A stretch of DNA of 64,000 bases from Candidatus Thiodiazotropha endoloripes (GTDB lineage Bacteria > Pseudomonadota > Gammaproteobacteria > Chromatiales > Chromatiaceae): assembly GCF_001708965.1 (NCBI RefSeq), contig NZ_LVJW01000003.1, positions 2,087,834 through 2,151,833 on the forward strand. Direction: 5' to 3'. Below are positions 45,171-53,461 of this stretch, one piece after another (within the stretch, counting starts at the first letter, position 1; every line of letters starts with the position of its first letter). A program made the translations under genes and the position numbers. Below the pieces are notes generated by a model. That model was not told where the DNA came from. It worked only from the letters and a program-made list of their open reading frames with translations, and searched no databases.

Positions 45171-46739
45171 ATGTCTGACACGACGCCCTCAAATCCACTA
45201 CAGGACGCATTGGATCCGGTATCCGAACTGCTTTCCGAAGAGCCTGAGAGCCTGCCGCCCCAGGAGCCGAGTCAGTTGCCTTATGCCTATGCAAGGCGAC
45301 ATGGCGCCGTGGTGGTGCACAATGATCAAACGGGTGAGTACGAGTTACTCTATAAACCCGGGGTTTCGATTTTAGTACTGAATGAAATCCGCCGTCTCTA
45401 TCGGCAACCCCTGATCTTCAAACAGATCGATGAGGAGAGTCTGGAGAGACAGCTCTCGCTGGTCTATGAGTCGGGCTCCAAACAATCGAGTCAGATCATG
45501 GAGACCATGGGCGATGATATGGATCTCGATCATGCGGCCCAGGCGCTCAACCAGCCGGAAGATCTGCTGGGCAGTGACGATGACGCACCGATCATCCGAT
45601 TGATCAATGCCCTGTTTACCGAAGCGATCAAAGAGCAGGCTTCGGATATCCATATCGAACCCTATGAAAACCGCCTGGTGGTTCGTTTCCGGGTCGACGG
45701 GGTGTTGCGCGAAGTCCTCTCGCCACCGCGCAATGTCTCTTCATTCCTGGTCTCCCGTATCAAGGTCATGGCGCAACTCGATATCGCTGAAAAACGCATT
45801 CCCCAGGATGGCCGGATCTCTTTGAAAGTGGGTAACCGCCCGGTGGATGTGCGTGTCTCGACCCTGCCCTCCAGCTATGGCGAGCGAGTGGTGTTGCGCC
45901 TGCTCGACAAACAGGCGGGCCGGCTCGATCTGGAACACCTTGGCATGGCCAGAGACCTGCTTGAACAGGTCGATCCCGGCGTGATTCGGCGTCCCCACGG
46001 CATCTTTCTGGTCACCGGCCCCACCGGCTCGGGTAAAACCACCACCCTGTATGCCGCTTTGAGCCGACTCAATACCCAGAGCCGTAACATCGTCACCGTG
46101 GAAGATCCGATCGAGTACTATCTCGACGGCATAGGACAGACCCAGGTAAACAACAAGGTCGATCTCACCTTTGCCCGCGGCCTGAGGGCGATTCTCCGTC
46201 AGGATCCGGATGTGGTGATGGTTGGTGAGATTCGTGACCTGGAAACCGCACAAATTGCGGTACAGGCCAGTTTGACCGGCCATATGGTGATGTCGAGCCT
46301 GCATACCAACACGGCAATCGGCAGCATCTCCCGTCTCAGGGATATGGGTGTGGAGCCGTTCCTGCTCTCCTCCAGTCTGATCGGTGTTCTGGCCCAGCGC
46401 CTGGTACGTACCCTCTGCCCCCACTGCAAGGAGCCCTACAGCGCCAGCCAGCAGGAGCTGGAACTGTTGGAGCAACCGAGTAGCGAATCGGTCACGATCT
46501 ACTCAGCCAAAGGGTGTGAAAAGTGTCATAACCACGGCTATGTGGGCCGAACAGGCATCTATGAGCTGATTACTATCGATGAGACCCTGCGTAATATGAT
46601 TCACAAGGGCAGTGGTGAGATGGAGATGCTGGAACACGCCAGAAACTTCACCGACAGCATTCGCCAGGATGGCATGAAGCGGGTTCTCAATGGTGATACC
46701 ACCATCGATGAGATCATCCGCGTGACCCAGGAAGGATAG
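45171..46739 (+). CDS. gspE: Type II secretion ATPase GspE
   Basis: This cytoplasmic hexameric ATPase of 522 residues powers pseudopilus assembly. Residues about 40-125 form the N1E region that binds GspL. Walker A is GPTGSGKTT at 283-291, followed by the Asp box EDPIEYY and the Walker B/His segment VMVGEIRDLETA. A four-cysteine zinc module (LCPHCK and GCEKCH) lies near 420-450. The acidic N-terminal stretch (residues 10-36) is somewhat longer than in typical GspE. gspF follows after 6 bases. Confidence 0.96.
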   Translation: MSDTTPSNPLQDALDPVSELLSEEPESLPPQEPSQLPYAYARRHGAVVVHNDQTGEYELLYKPGVSILVLNEIRRLYRQPLIFKQIDEESLERQLSLVYESGSKQSSQIMETMGDDMDLDHAAQALNQPEDLLGSDDDAPIIRLINALFTEAIKEQASDIHIEPYENRLVVRFRVDGVLREVLSPPRNVSSFLVSRIKVMAQLDIAEKRIPQDGRISLKVGNRPVDVRVSTLPSSYGERVVLRLLDKQAGRLDLEHLGMARDLLEQVDPGVIRRPHGIFLVTGPTGSGKTTTLYAALSRLNTQSRNIVTVEDPIEYYLDGIGQTQVNNKVDLTFARGLRAILRQDPDVVMVGEIRDLETAQIAVQASLTGHMVMSSLHTNTAIGSISRLRDMGVEPFLLSSSLIGVLAQRLVRTLCPHCKEPYSASQQELELLEQPSSESVTIYSAKGCEKCHNHGYVGRTGIYELITIDETLRNMIHKGSGEMEMLEHARNFTDSIRQDGMKRVLNGDTTIDEIIRVTQEG

Positions 46740-46745
46740 CCCGCC

Positions 46746-47957
46746 TTGGACGCCTTTGAATATGTAGCACTCGATCCGAGCGGCAAGGAGAAGCGTGGTG
46801 TTCTTGAGGGTGACAGCCCAAGACAGGTTCGCCAGCAACTGCGGGAATCGGGCCTGACTCCCCTCTCCATCGACTCCGCAAGCGGTACCGCCACACAGAG
46901 CAAGAGCAAGCTGTTTCAGCGTCAGATCAATGCCATGGAACTGGCTCTGATCACCCGCCAGATGGCTACCCTGTTACGCTCCGGACTACCCCTTGAGCAT
47001 GTCCTGAAAACCACCGCTCAGCAATCGGACAAACGCCACGTGGAGCGCACCCTGCTGGCGGTACGGGCCAAGGTTCTGGAGGGCAGAACCCTGGCGGACG
47101 GCCTCAAGGAGTTCCCCAAAACCTTCCCGGAAGTCTACATCCAGACCGTCTCCTCGGGGGAGCAGTCCGGCCATCTTGAAGTGGTCCTGGAGAGACTGGC
47201 GGACTACACCGAGCAGCGCCAGCAGATGCGCCAGAAGACCATCTTCGCCCTCTTCTACCCGGCACTGCTGACCATCGTCTCACTGCTGATTGTCGGCGGT
47301 CTGTTGACCTACATCGTGCCCCAGGTCACCCGGGTGTTCGAAAGCATGTCCGCCGAACTCCCCTGGATAACCCAGGCACTGATGTCCACCAGTGACACCT
47401 TCCGCAGCTACGGGGTTCCGATCTTCATGACGCTGCTGGCGCTCGGTCTGCTGTTCAGCTATCTGCTGAAGAAACCAGGCCCCAAACGCTGGTGGCATCG
47501 CACCCTGCTGCGCATCCCGCTGGTGGGGCGTCTTGTGCGGACCGCCAATGCGGCCCGTTTCTCCAGAACCCTGAGCATCATGGCCGCCAGCAGTGTACCG
47601 ATTCTCGATTCGATGCGCATCGCTTCCCAGGTCCTGACCAATCTGCCGATGCGCAGTGCCGTCGAGGAAGCCACTTTAAGGGTTCGTGAAGGGGCCAGTC
47701 TCTATCAGGCCCTGGACAAAACCGGATACTTCCCACCGATGACCCTCAGTCTGCTCGCCAGCGGTGAATCGAGTGGTAACCTCGAAGGTATGCTGGAGCG
47801 CTCCGCCGATATCCAGGAGCGAGAGATAGAAACCCTGGTCTCCACGATTCAGGGATTGTTCGAACCTATACTCATCCTGGTCATGGGTGGTATTGTGCTG
47901 GTCATCGTACTGGCTATACTGCTGCCTATTTTCGATCTTAACCAATTGGTAGCCTGA
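46746..47957 (+). CDS. gspF: Type II secretion inner-membrane platform protein GspF
   Basis: This 403-residue polytopic protein couples GspE motion to pseudopilin extraction. It begins at a TTG (AGGA 9 or so bases upstream), and the family start pattern DAFEYVALD follows directly, which supports the non-ATG start. Two repeated cytoplasmic helical domains (MELALITRQMATLLRSGLPL and ARFSRTLSIMAASSVPILDS) alternate with three membrane helices, the last ending GGIVLVIVLAILLPIFDLNQL. It is the last gsp gene, and a lipoprotein gene follows after 4 bases. Confidence 0.95.
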   Translation: MDAFEYVALDPSGKEKRGVLEGDSPRQVRQQLRESGLTPLSIDSASGTATQSKSKLFQRQINAMELALITRQMATLLRSGLPLEHVLKTTAQQSDKRHVERTLLAVRAKVLEGRTLADGLKEFPKTFPEVYIQTVSSGEQSGHLEVVLERLADYTEQRQQMRQKTIFALFYPALLTIVSLLIVGGLLTYIVPQVTRVFESMSAELPWITQALMSTSDTFRSYGVPIFMTLLALGLLFSYLLKKPGPKRWWHRTLLRIPLVGRLVRTANAARFSRTLSIMAASSVPILDSMRIASQVLTNLPMRSAVEEATLRVREGASLYQALDKTGYFPPMTLSLLASGESSGNLEGMLERSADIQEREIETLVSTIQGLFEPILILVMGGIVLVIVLAILLPIFDLNQLVA

Positions 47958-47961
47958 CTCT

Positions 47962-48306
47962 ATGGAACTTTCTAGCAATCCAATCCGCACTCTGCCGCTG
48001 ATCATCGCGCTCTGTTTAGCGATTTTGAGCGGTTGTGCAACCTCCCCGGATCCTTCCGTGGATGAGACGGCGCTTACCCTGACCGAAGCGCACAAGGCCT
48101 ACAACGCCAAAGAGTATAAGAGGGTTTTTCAACTGCTGTTTCCCCTCGCAGCTGCCGGTAATGACAAGGCGCAATACGCCCTGGGCTATCTCTTCTATCA
48201 TGGCATGGGAGTTGAAAAGAATGAACGCCAGGCGATGCACTGGGTTCAGCAGGCCGCCGCCCAGGGGAACCGCAAAGCGATCCAGGCGTTGACCCCAGTA
48301 CAATAA
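47962..48306 (+). CDS. Small Sel1-repeat lipoprotein
   Basis: A 114-residue protein with a signal peptide and lipobox LSGC (C25) carries two or three Sel1-like helical repeats, such as YALGYLFYHGMGVEKNERQA and WVQQAAAQGNRKA. It starts 4 bases after gspF on the same strand and may be translated with the operon, although its ribosome-binding site is weak. Sel1 lipoproteins act as small scaffolds, so a pilotin-like or assembly role in this secretion system is conceivable but only inferred from position. Confidence 0.85.
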   Translation: MELSSNPIRTLPLIIALCLAILSGCATSPDPSVDETALTLTEAHKAYNAKEYKRVFQLLFPLAAAGNDKAQYALGYLFYHGMGVEKNERQAMHWVQQAAAQGNRKAIQALTPVQ

Positions 48307-48369
48307 AATTGCCCTGGGGAGGGTGACTAACCCGGCACCTGAAAAGAACCAGTCAGCCGATCCGATGAA

Positions 48370-49755
48370 TCAGATAACTTTGGAGAAGCTGCCCTGAGAG
48401 GCCTTGCTGTTCAGGTAGATATCGAACTGCATACAGATGTTGCGAATCAACAAGCGCCCTCTGGGTAACACGTTGATGGTCCCATCCTCAATGCTGATCA
48501 GACCGTCCTCCACCATCTCCTGCAGACGCTCCAGCTCTTCCGCGAAGTAGTCTCTGAAATCAATCTCCCAACTGGCTTCAACGTCCCCGATGGTGAGGGT
48601 GTAGTGGCAGATCAGACGGGTGATCACATCACGCCGGATCAGGTCGTCCCGGGTCAGCGTTACGCCACGAAATACCGCCAGTCTTCCTGCATCGATTCGC
48701 TCATAGTATTCATCCAGGCTACGCATGTTTTGCGCATAACTGGGTCCGACCATACCGATCGAGGTTGCCCCCAATCCAATCAGATCGCAGTCCGCATGGG
48801 TCGAGTAACCCTGAAAGTTACGATACAGAGTGCCGTCCTCCTGGGCTTTCACCAGCTCATCATCCGGTTTGGCAAAGTGATCCATGCCGACATAGATGTA
48901 CCCGGCATCCGACAGTTTATCGATGGTCATCTGCAGAATGTCGAGCTTCTCCTGTGGTGGTGGCAACTCTTCCGCATTGATCCGCCGTTGCGGTTTGAAA
49001 CGTTCCGGCAGATGGGCGTAGTTGAATACCGACAGCCGATCCGGATCCACTTCAAGGATCTCATCCAGGGTTGCGGAAAAGCTGTTCAGGCTCTGATGGG
49101 GCAGACCGTAGATGAGATCGATACTGGTGGAACGAAATCCCTCATCCCGGGCAGCCTGCAGTACCTGCAGGGTCTCCTGCTTGCTCTGCAGCCGATTGAC
49201 CGCCTTCTGGACTTTGGCATCGAAATCCTGCACCCCCAGGCTCATCCGGTTGAAACCCAGCTCCCGTAACAGCTTGATGGTATCTCCTTTAGCTTCTCTG
49301 GGGTCGATCTCAATAGAGTATTCACCGCTGTCATCATCGAGCAGGGTGAAACACTCCCGGGTCTTGTTCATCAATTGCCGCATCTCATCATGACTGATGA
49401 AGGTCGGGGTTCCACCGCCCCAGTGAAGCTGGGTCACCACTCTGGAGTCGTCGAACAGCTCAGACTGCATACGCAGCTCTTCATGAACCCGGGCCAGATA
49501 GCCAGCGGCCATGGTTCGATCCTTGGTCGCCACTTTGTTGCAGGCACAGTAGAAACAGACCGTGTCGCAAAAGGGTATGTGGAAATAGAGAGATAACGGG
49601 CTGCCGCTGGCATTGCTTTGCTGGGCAATACGACGATATTCGGCATCATCATATTTTTCTTCAAACTGGACGGCGGTCGGATATGAGGTATACCTCGGGC
49701 CGGTCTGATTGTATTTACCGATCAGTTCCAGGTCGAATTGTGTCGAATGATCCAT
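48370..49755 (-). CDS. hemN: Oxygen-independent coproporphyrinogen III oxidase
   Basis: HemN is a 461-residue radical SAM enzyme that decarboxylates coproporphyrinogen III to protoporphyrinogen IX in haem synthesis without oxygen. The cluster motif CDTVCFYCAC gives C63, C67 and C70, plus the extra C72 that is typical of true HemN rather than HemW. YFHIPFC precedes it and SIEIDPRE follows. Its presence suggests growth at low oxygen. The next genes upstream are a hypothetical gene and prmB. It is convergent with the gsp operon. Confidence 0.95.
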   Translation of the reverse strand: MDHSTQFDLELIGKYNQTGPRYTSYPTAVQFEEKYDDAEYRRIAQQSNASGSPLSLYFHIPFCDTVCFYCACNKVATKDRTMAAGYLARVHEELRMQSELFDDSRVVTQLHWGGGTPTFISHDEMRQLMNKTRECFTLLDDDSGEYSIEIDPREAKGDTIKLLRELGFNRMSLGVQDFDAKVQKAVNRLQSKQETLQVLQAARDEGFRSTSIDLIYGLPHQSLNSFSATLDEILEVDPDRLSVFNYAHLPERFKPQRRINAEELPPPQEKLDILQMTIDKLSDAGYIYVGMDHFAKPDDELVKAQEDGTLYRNFQGYSTHADCDLIGLGATSIGMVGPSYAQNMRSLDEYYERIDAGRLAVFRGVTLTRDDLIRRDVITRLICHYTLTIGDVEASWEIDFRDYFAEELERLQEMVEDGLISIEDGTINVLPRGRLLIRNICMQFDIYLNSKASQGSFSKVI

Positions 49756-49821
49756 AACCTATCTCTCTCATTGTGAATTTGCGCTAGCCAGAATATTGCC
49801 GAGGCAATATCTCGATTGATA

Positions 49822-50139
49822 CTACTCTGTATCAACATCGATTCCCTTGCGGTGGGTTTCATTGATCTGGCGCAGCAGTATGGCAAAGGGAATATCATCC
49901 CCATGGCGATCAACCAGCCCCATGAATGGGAGATCATCCCGATCGAAGTGATACTCCCCATCCAGCATCGACTGATGCAGCTCCTTGATCCCGGATTCCA
50001 ATGGCGCCAGGAATGATGGATAGCTTCCAAGCTCCTCCATCTGATAATCATAACAGTCTCTGAGATCACCGACTTCAAACAGTGCCTGTTTCACCCATTC
50101 AACAAACTCTTCGGCACTTCTTGCGCGTTGCAGACTCAT
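49822..50139 (-). CDS. Hypothetical protein, 105 residues
   Basis: An acidic, mostly helical soluble protein (QALFEVGDLRDCYDYQMEEL, GIKELHQSMLDGEYHF) with no signal peptide and no motif I recognise. It ends RKGIDVDTE. GAGA-type sequence before the ATG and neighbour-like codon use support a real gene. It lies between prmB (23 bases upstream) and hemN (66 bases downstream) on the same strand, so it may share their transcript. Function is unknown. Confidence 0.75.
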   Translation of the reverse strand: MSLQRARSAEEFVEWVKQALFEVGDLRDCYDYQMEELGSYPSFLAPLESGIKELHQSMLDGEYHFDRDDLPFMGLVDRHGDDIPFAILLRQINETHRKGIDVDTE

Positions 50140-50161
50140 TGCATCTTTCTCTCAATTGGAG

Positions 50162-51055
50162 TTAAAACTGCCCGGCATATCTGGAGAGATCCGTAGCGCT
50201 GATCAGAAACACCCCTTCCCCGCCCCTGGCAAAATCGAGCCAGACGAACGGTACCTCGGGATAGAGCTCCATCAACAGGTCGGCGCTGTTGCCCACCTCC
50301 ATCACCAACACCCCGCCGGGTGCCAGGTAGTCAGGTGCCTGATTCAATATCCTTTTGACAACTTCCAGGCCCTGATCATTCGCTTCAAGTGCCATATTCG
50401 GCTCATGCAGATACTCCGGTGGCAACTCCGTCATCTCGACGGCCCCGACATAGGGAGGATTGGAGAGAATCAGATCATATTTTACCCCTGGCAATCCATC
50501 AAACAGGTCTGATTCATAGAGGTTGACCTGTTGATCAAGCCCATGCAGAGCCACATTCTCACTGGCGACAGTCAAGGCAGCTGGCGAGATATCCGCCAGA
50601 TCCACCGGACAGTCGGGAAGATAGGCCGCAGTTGCGATACCGATGCAACCACTACCACAGCAGAGATCGAGCACCCGCTGCAACTGAGAGGGTTCCACCC
50701 AGGGTACAAACTCATTCTCGATCAGCTCGGCGATCGGGGAACGGGGAATCAGTACCTGCTCATTGACCCGGAAGCATAGGCCGGCAAACCAGGCTTCTCC
50801 GGTCAGATAGGGTAATGGCATGCGCTGTTCAATCCGTCGGGTTACCAGATCAATAACCCGTTCACGCTCCTCCTCAGTCAAGCGACTGGAAAACCAGAAC
50901 TGGGGAAGATCCGGGGGAAGATGGAGGGCATGCAGAACCAGGGCCGCAGCCTCATCCAGGGCATTATCGGTGCCATGCCCAAAGAACAGCCCCCTTTCGG
51001 AAAAACGGCTGGCTGTCCAACGAATGAAATCGGTAATGGATCTGAGTGATTGCAC
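50162..51055 (-). CDS. prmB: Ribosomal protein uL3 N5-glutamine methyltransferase PrmB
   Basis: PrmB uses S-adenosylmethionine to methylate a glutamine of ribosomal protein L3. The 297 residues have SAM motif I VLDLCCGSGCIGI at 128-140 and the catalytic NPPY at 199-202, within DLILSNPPYVGAVEM. The arrangement, including the DEAAALVLHALHLP start region, fits PrmB better than release-factor methylase PrmC. It begins with a GTG. No better start is available, and the ribosome-binding site is weak. Confidence 0.92.
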   Translation of the reverse strand: MQSLRSITDFIRWTASRFSERGLFFGHGTDNALDEAAALVLHALHLPPDLPQFWFSSRLTEEERERVIDLVTRRIEQRMPLPYLTGEAWFAGLCFRVNEQVLIPRSPIAELIENEFVPWVEPSQLQRVLDLCCGSGCIGIATAAYLPDCPVDLADISPAALTVASENVALHGLDQQVNLYESDLFDGLPGVKYDLILSNPPYVGAVEMTELPPEYLHEPNMALEANDQGLEVVKRILNQAPDYLAPGGVLVMEVGNSADLLMELYPEVPFVWLDFARGGEGVFLISATDLSRYAGQF

Positions 51056-51188
51056 GTAATTTATCGGATTATCAAACGTACAATCATAGCCGATTTGGCT
51101 ATCCAGTCATAATCAAAATCTGATAACAATCGGTTTTACCGGGACAGAATCAGCCGGTATATCCACTAACACTGAGTGGTGTGAACTG

Positions 51189-51220
51189 CTGCCTGTGGCC
51201 TTGTGAAAGGCCACAGGCAG
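51189..51220. terminator. Strong 12-bp hairpin between iscR and prmB
   Basis: CTGCCTGTGGCC at 51189-51200 and GGCCACAGGCAG at 51209-51220 are perfectly complementary around an 8-base loop. It lies about 65 bases past the iscR stop. There is no T run on either side, so termination may need help, or the hairpin may protect the iscR transcript 3' end. Confidence 0.4.
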
Positions 51221-51283
51221 AGAATAACCAGAGATCAATCCGGCGCGACCGGGAGCGATACTCTCTGTCGCCGGATCAGGGGT

Positions 51284-51751
51284 TTATGCTGCCTCGGAGC
51301 TGGAGTTCGCAACCACACTCAGATTGCTCTCTTCCTCATCCTTTTTACCCAGGTTTCTTCTCACAAGGTCTCCCAGCGAGATGTCTGCGAGAAAGTTGAA
51401 AATCTCGCTGCTCAGGTCATCCCAAAGGGTATGGGTCAGACAACGAGCGCCGCCACTGCAATTCTGTCTTCCACCGCAGCGGGTAAATTCCACCCACTCG
51501 TCTACCGCACAGATGATATTGGCAATGGAGATCTCATCCGCACTCTTACCCAGATAGTAGCCACCACCAGGCCCTCTGACGCCACGCACCAGATCTTTAC
51601 TTCTCAGGGCTGCAAACAGCTGTTCCAGATAGGAGAGGGATATACCCTGGTTTTCAGATATCTCTGCAAGTGTAACCGGACCTTTTTTGCCATTGAGGGC
51701 CAGATCCAGCATCGCAGTAACCGCATAACGACCTTTTGTTGACAGTCTCAT
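51284..51751 (-). CDS. iscR: Iron-sulfur cluster regulator IscR
   Basis: IscR is a 155-residue Rrf2-family transcription factor that senses [2Fe-2S] status and represses Fe-S assembly genes when clusters are plentiful. The winged helix-turn-helix occupies residues 1-65 ([26 protein letters not shown]). The cluster ligands C92, C98, C104 and H107 fall at exactly the Escherichia coli positions. A charged, serine-rich tail after residue 130 is longer than usual. It is not followed by iscS, iscU or iscA here, which is unusual. Two operator-like sites lie upstream. Confidence 0.95.
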   Translation of the reverse strand: MRLSTKGRYAVTAMLDLALNGKKGPVTLAEISENQGISLSYLEQLFAALRSKDLVRGVRGPGGGYYLGKSADEISIANIICAVDEWVEFTRCGGRQNCSGGARCLTHTLWDDLSSEIFNFLADISLGDLVRRNLGKKDEEESNLSVVANSSSEAA

Positions 51752-51778
51752 TGTATTTTCTCCAGAGGTATGAACTCT

Positions 51779-51834
51779 ATTACCTAGTAAATCAGTCGGT
51801 ATTTAGACTAAAGTAACTCAGTAATTTAGTCAAC
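51779..51834 (-). promoter_or_regulatory. iscR promoter flanked by two tandem IscR-type operators
   Basis: On the minus strand, TTGACT (51833-51828) and TAGTCT (51810-51805) form a promoter with 17-base spacing. Two sites sharing a YGACTRAWTTACTRRGTWA pattern lie at 51834-51812 (over the -35) and 51801-51779 (just past the -10). They resemble the type 1 IscR sites of other gammaproteobacteria, so autorepression by cluster-loaded IscR is likely. Confidence 0.6.
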
Positions 51835-51904
51835 AATTATTCAGGAAAAATAACAATTTTTTTGTGATAATTTTTTTTATTCTTTTATATCAATTAGTTA
51901 TTGA

Positions 51905-53041
51905 TTAAATGTCGTTTCGGTAAGGGGAGCTTTCCAGGAGGTTTCTGTGGTAAGCAAGCATTGCGGGGGCTTCTTGATGGAGAAATTGCTCAATTCCACT
52001 GTTGAACTCAGGATTGGCAATCCAGTGATATGAGTAGGTCAGCGTCGGCATGAATCCCCGCCAGATCTTGTGTTCCCCCTGAGCACCGGGTTCAAATCGT
52101 TTCAGGCCCTGCTCAATCGCATAGCCAATTCCCTGGTAATAGCAGGCTTCGAAATGGAGGCTGTCATAATGTTCCAGCCCCCCCCAGTGACGGCCATAGA
52201 GCACGGATCTACTGCGGTAGAGAATGGCCCCCGCAACACATCGGGGCCCATCGTAGGCGAATACAAGCACCACCTGCCTACCCATCTTTTCCCCGACCTC
52301 CTGAAAGAAGCCCTGATTCAATGTAGGCAGGCTGTAGCGCTCCTCAAAGGTCTTACTATAGAAATGCGTTAACAGAGCCCACTCGGACTCACTCACCTGA
52401 TCACCGGTAACCAAACGAAAGCGTATCCCCGCCTGAGCCACTTTGCGTCGTTCATGGCGTATGTTTTTACGGCGCTTGGCGGTCAATCGGGAGAGAAAGT
52501 GGTCAAAGTCCGAGTATCCCGGGTTGGTCCAATGAAACTGAACCCCCAGCCGTTGATGCATTCCCATACGCTTCAGGGTCTCCCCCTCCTCAGGCATGGT
52601 GAACAGCCAGTGCATGGATGAGAGCTTTAACTGCTTCACCAGATCCAGGGTGGCGTCGATCATCACCCGCTGTACCTGTTCGCTATCGACCGCAGGATCA
52701 ACCAGCAGTCGATTGCCGTAGGCCGGGGTATAGGGTGCCGCACTGATCATTTTCGGGTAGTAGTTCAATCCGCTTCGCCTGTAGGCATCGGCCCAGACAT
52801 GGTCGAACACGAACTCCCCATAGGAGTTGTCTTTTATATAGAGTGGTGAGACACCGACCAGTTTGCCCTGATCATGCACACTGAGATGCTGCGGTAGCCA
52901 GCCAAATCGTTCACCCACGCAACCATTGTGTTCAAGGGCCGAGAGAAACTCATGCCTGAGAAACGGATTGTCATCCTTTACCAGGCGATTCCACTCTTCA
53001 GCTTTGAAATCATCTATCTGACTATGATTAGCGACTTGCAT
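51905..53041 (-). CDS. GNAT-like acyltransferase, DUF482 family
   Basis: A 378-residue cytoplasmic protein of the peptidoglycan-related/DUF482 family, which has a Fem/GNAT-like acyltransferase fold. Typical segments are WNRLVKDDNPFLRHEFLSAL at the start, KRRKNIRHERRKVAQAGIRF in the middle and GLKRFEPGAQGEHKI near the end. I chose the ATG at 53041 because homologous starts sit close to the WNxL motif. A TTG 14 codons earlier is possible. The substrate is unknown for the family. It stands alone beside a MITE-like element. Confidence 0.85.
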   Translation of the reverse strand: MQVANHSQIDDFKAEEWNRLVKDDNPFLRHEFLSALEHNGCVGERFGWLPQHLSVHDQGKLVGVSPLYIKDNSYGEFVFDHVWADAYRRSGLNYYPKMISAAPYTPAYGNRLLVDPAVDSEQVQRVMIDATLDLVKQLKLSSMHWLFTMPEEGETLKRMGMHQRLGVQFHWTNPGYSDFDHFLSRLTAKRRKNIRHERRKVAQAGIRFRLVTGDQVSESEWALLTHFYSKTFEERYSLPTLNQGFFQEVGEKMGRQVVLVFAYDGPRCVAGAILYRSRSVLYGRHWGGLEHYDSLHFEACYYQGIGYAIEQGLKRFEPGAQGEHKIWRGFMPTLTYSYHWIANPEFNSGIEQFLHQEAPAMLAYHRNLLESSPYRNDI

Positions 53042-53461
53042 GAATCCGATCCGAACCGGTGATATGGAGATAAAATAGCCCAAGCGGAGAGTTAGGGCCT
53101 GTTAACACGAATCCAATAGGCCCTGCTGGGGCTGTTTTTGTGTCCAGCAAGGCAGAATGAGCCTGGTGTAGTCATTCTACATGAGCGAATGATAACGCCA
53201 CTGGGCGCAAAAACAGACCCAGCCATTCGGGTTGCGCCTGAAAAAGCGCCACTCGGCGTCGCCCGTCACTCACTTGGAACAACCAAACTACGCTCCTCGC
53301 GCCTTGATTGGCGCTTTTTCAGGCACAACAGGGCCTATTGGATTCGTGTTAACAGGCCCTAGGAAAACTGGTAAATCACAAGGCATCTTGCCGGATCATG
53401 ACGATCCCAAGACTTGACTGCCGTAAACCAGAGCACGCGCTCTACCGACTGTAGGGAACAC
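53042..53461. other. Intergenic region almost filled by a MITE-like element
   Basis: The gap between the DUF482 gene and the HD-GYP gene holds the 269-bp element listed separately. The remaining roughly 100 bases next to the HD-GYP stop codon show nothing recognisable. Confidence 0.4.
53093..53361. mobile_element. 269-bp MITE-like element with perfect 33-bp terminal inverted repeats
   Basis: The left end (53093-53125) begins TAGGGCCTGTTAACACGAAT and the right end (53329-53361) is its exact reverse complement. TA at both outer edges could be a duplicated TA target, as in IS630/Tc1-type insertions. A second, internal inverted repeat pairs 53232-53250 with 53310-53328 with one mismatch, and a looser pair lies in the left half. 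No transposase is encoded; the short open frames look non-coding. It is probably a non-autonomous element that folds into stable RNA or DNA hairpins. Confidence 0.7.
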
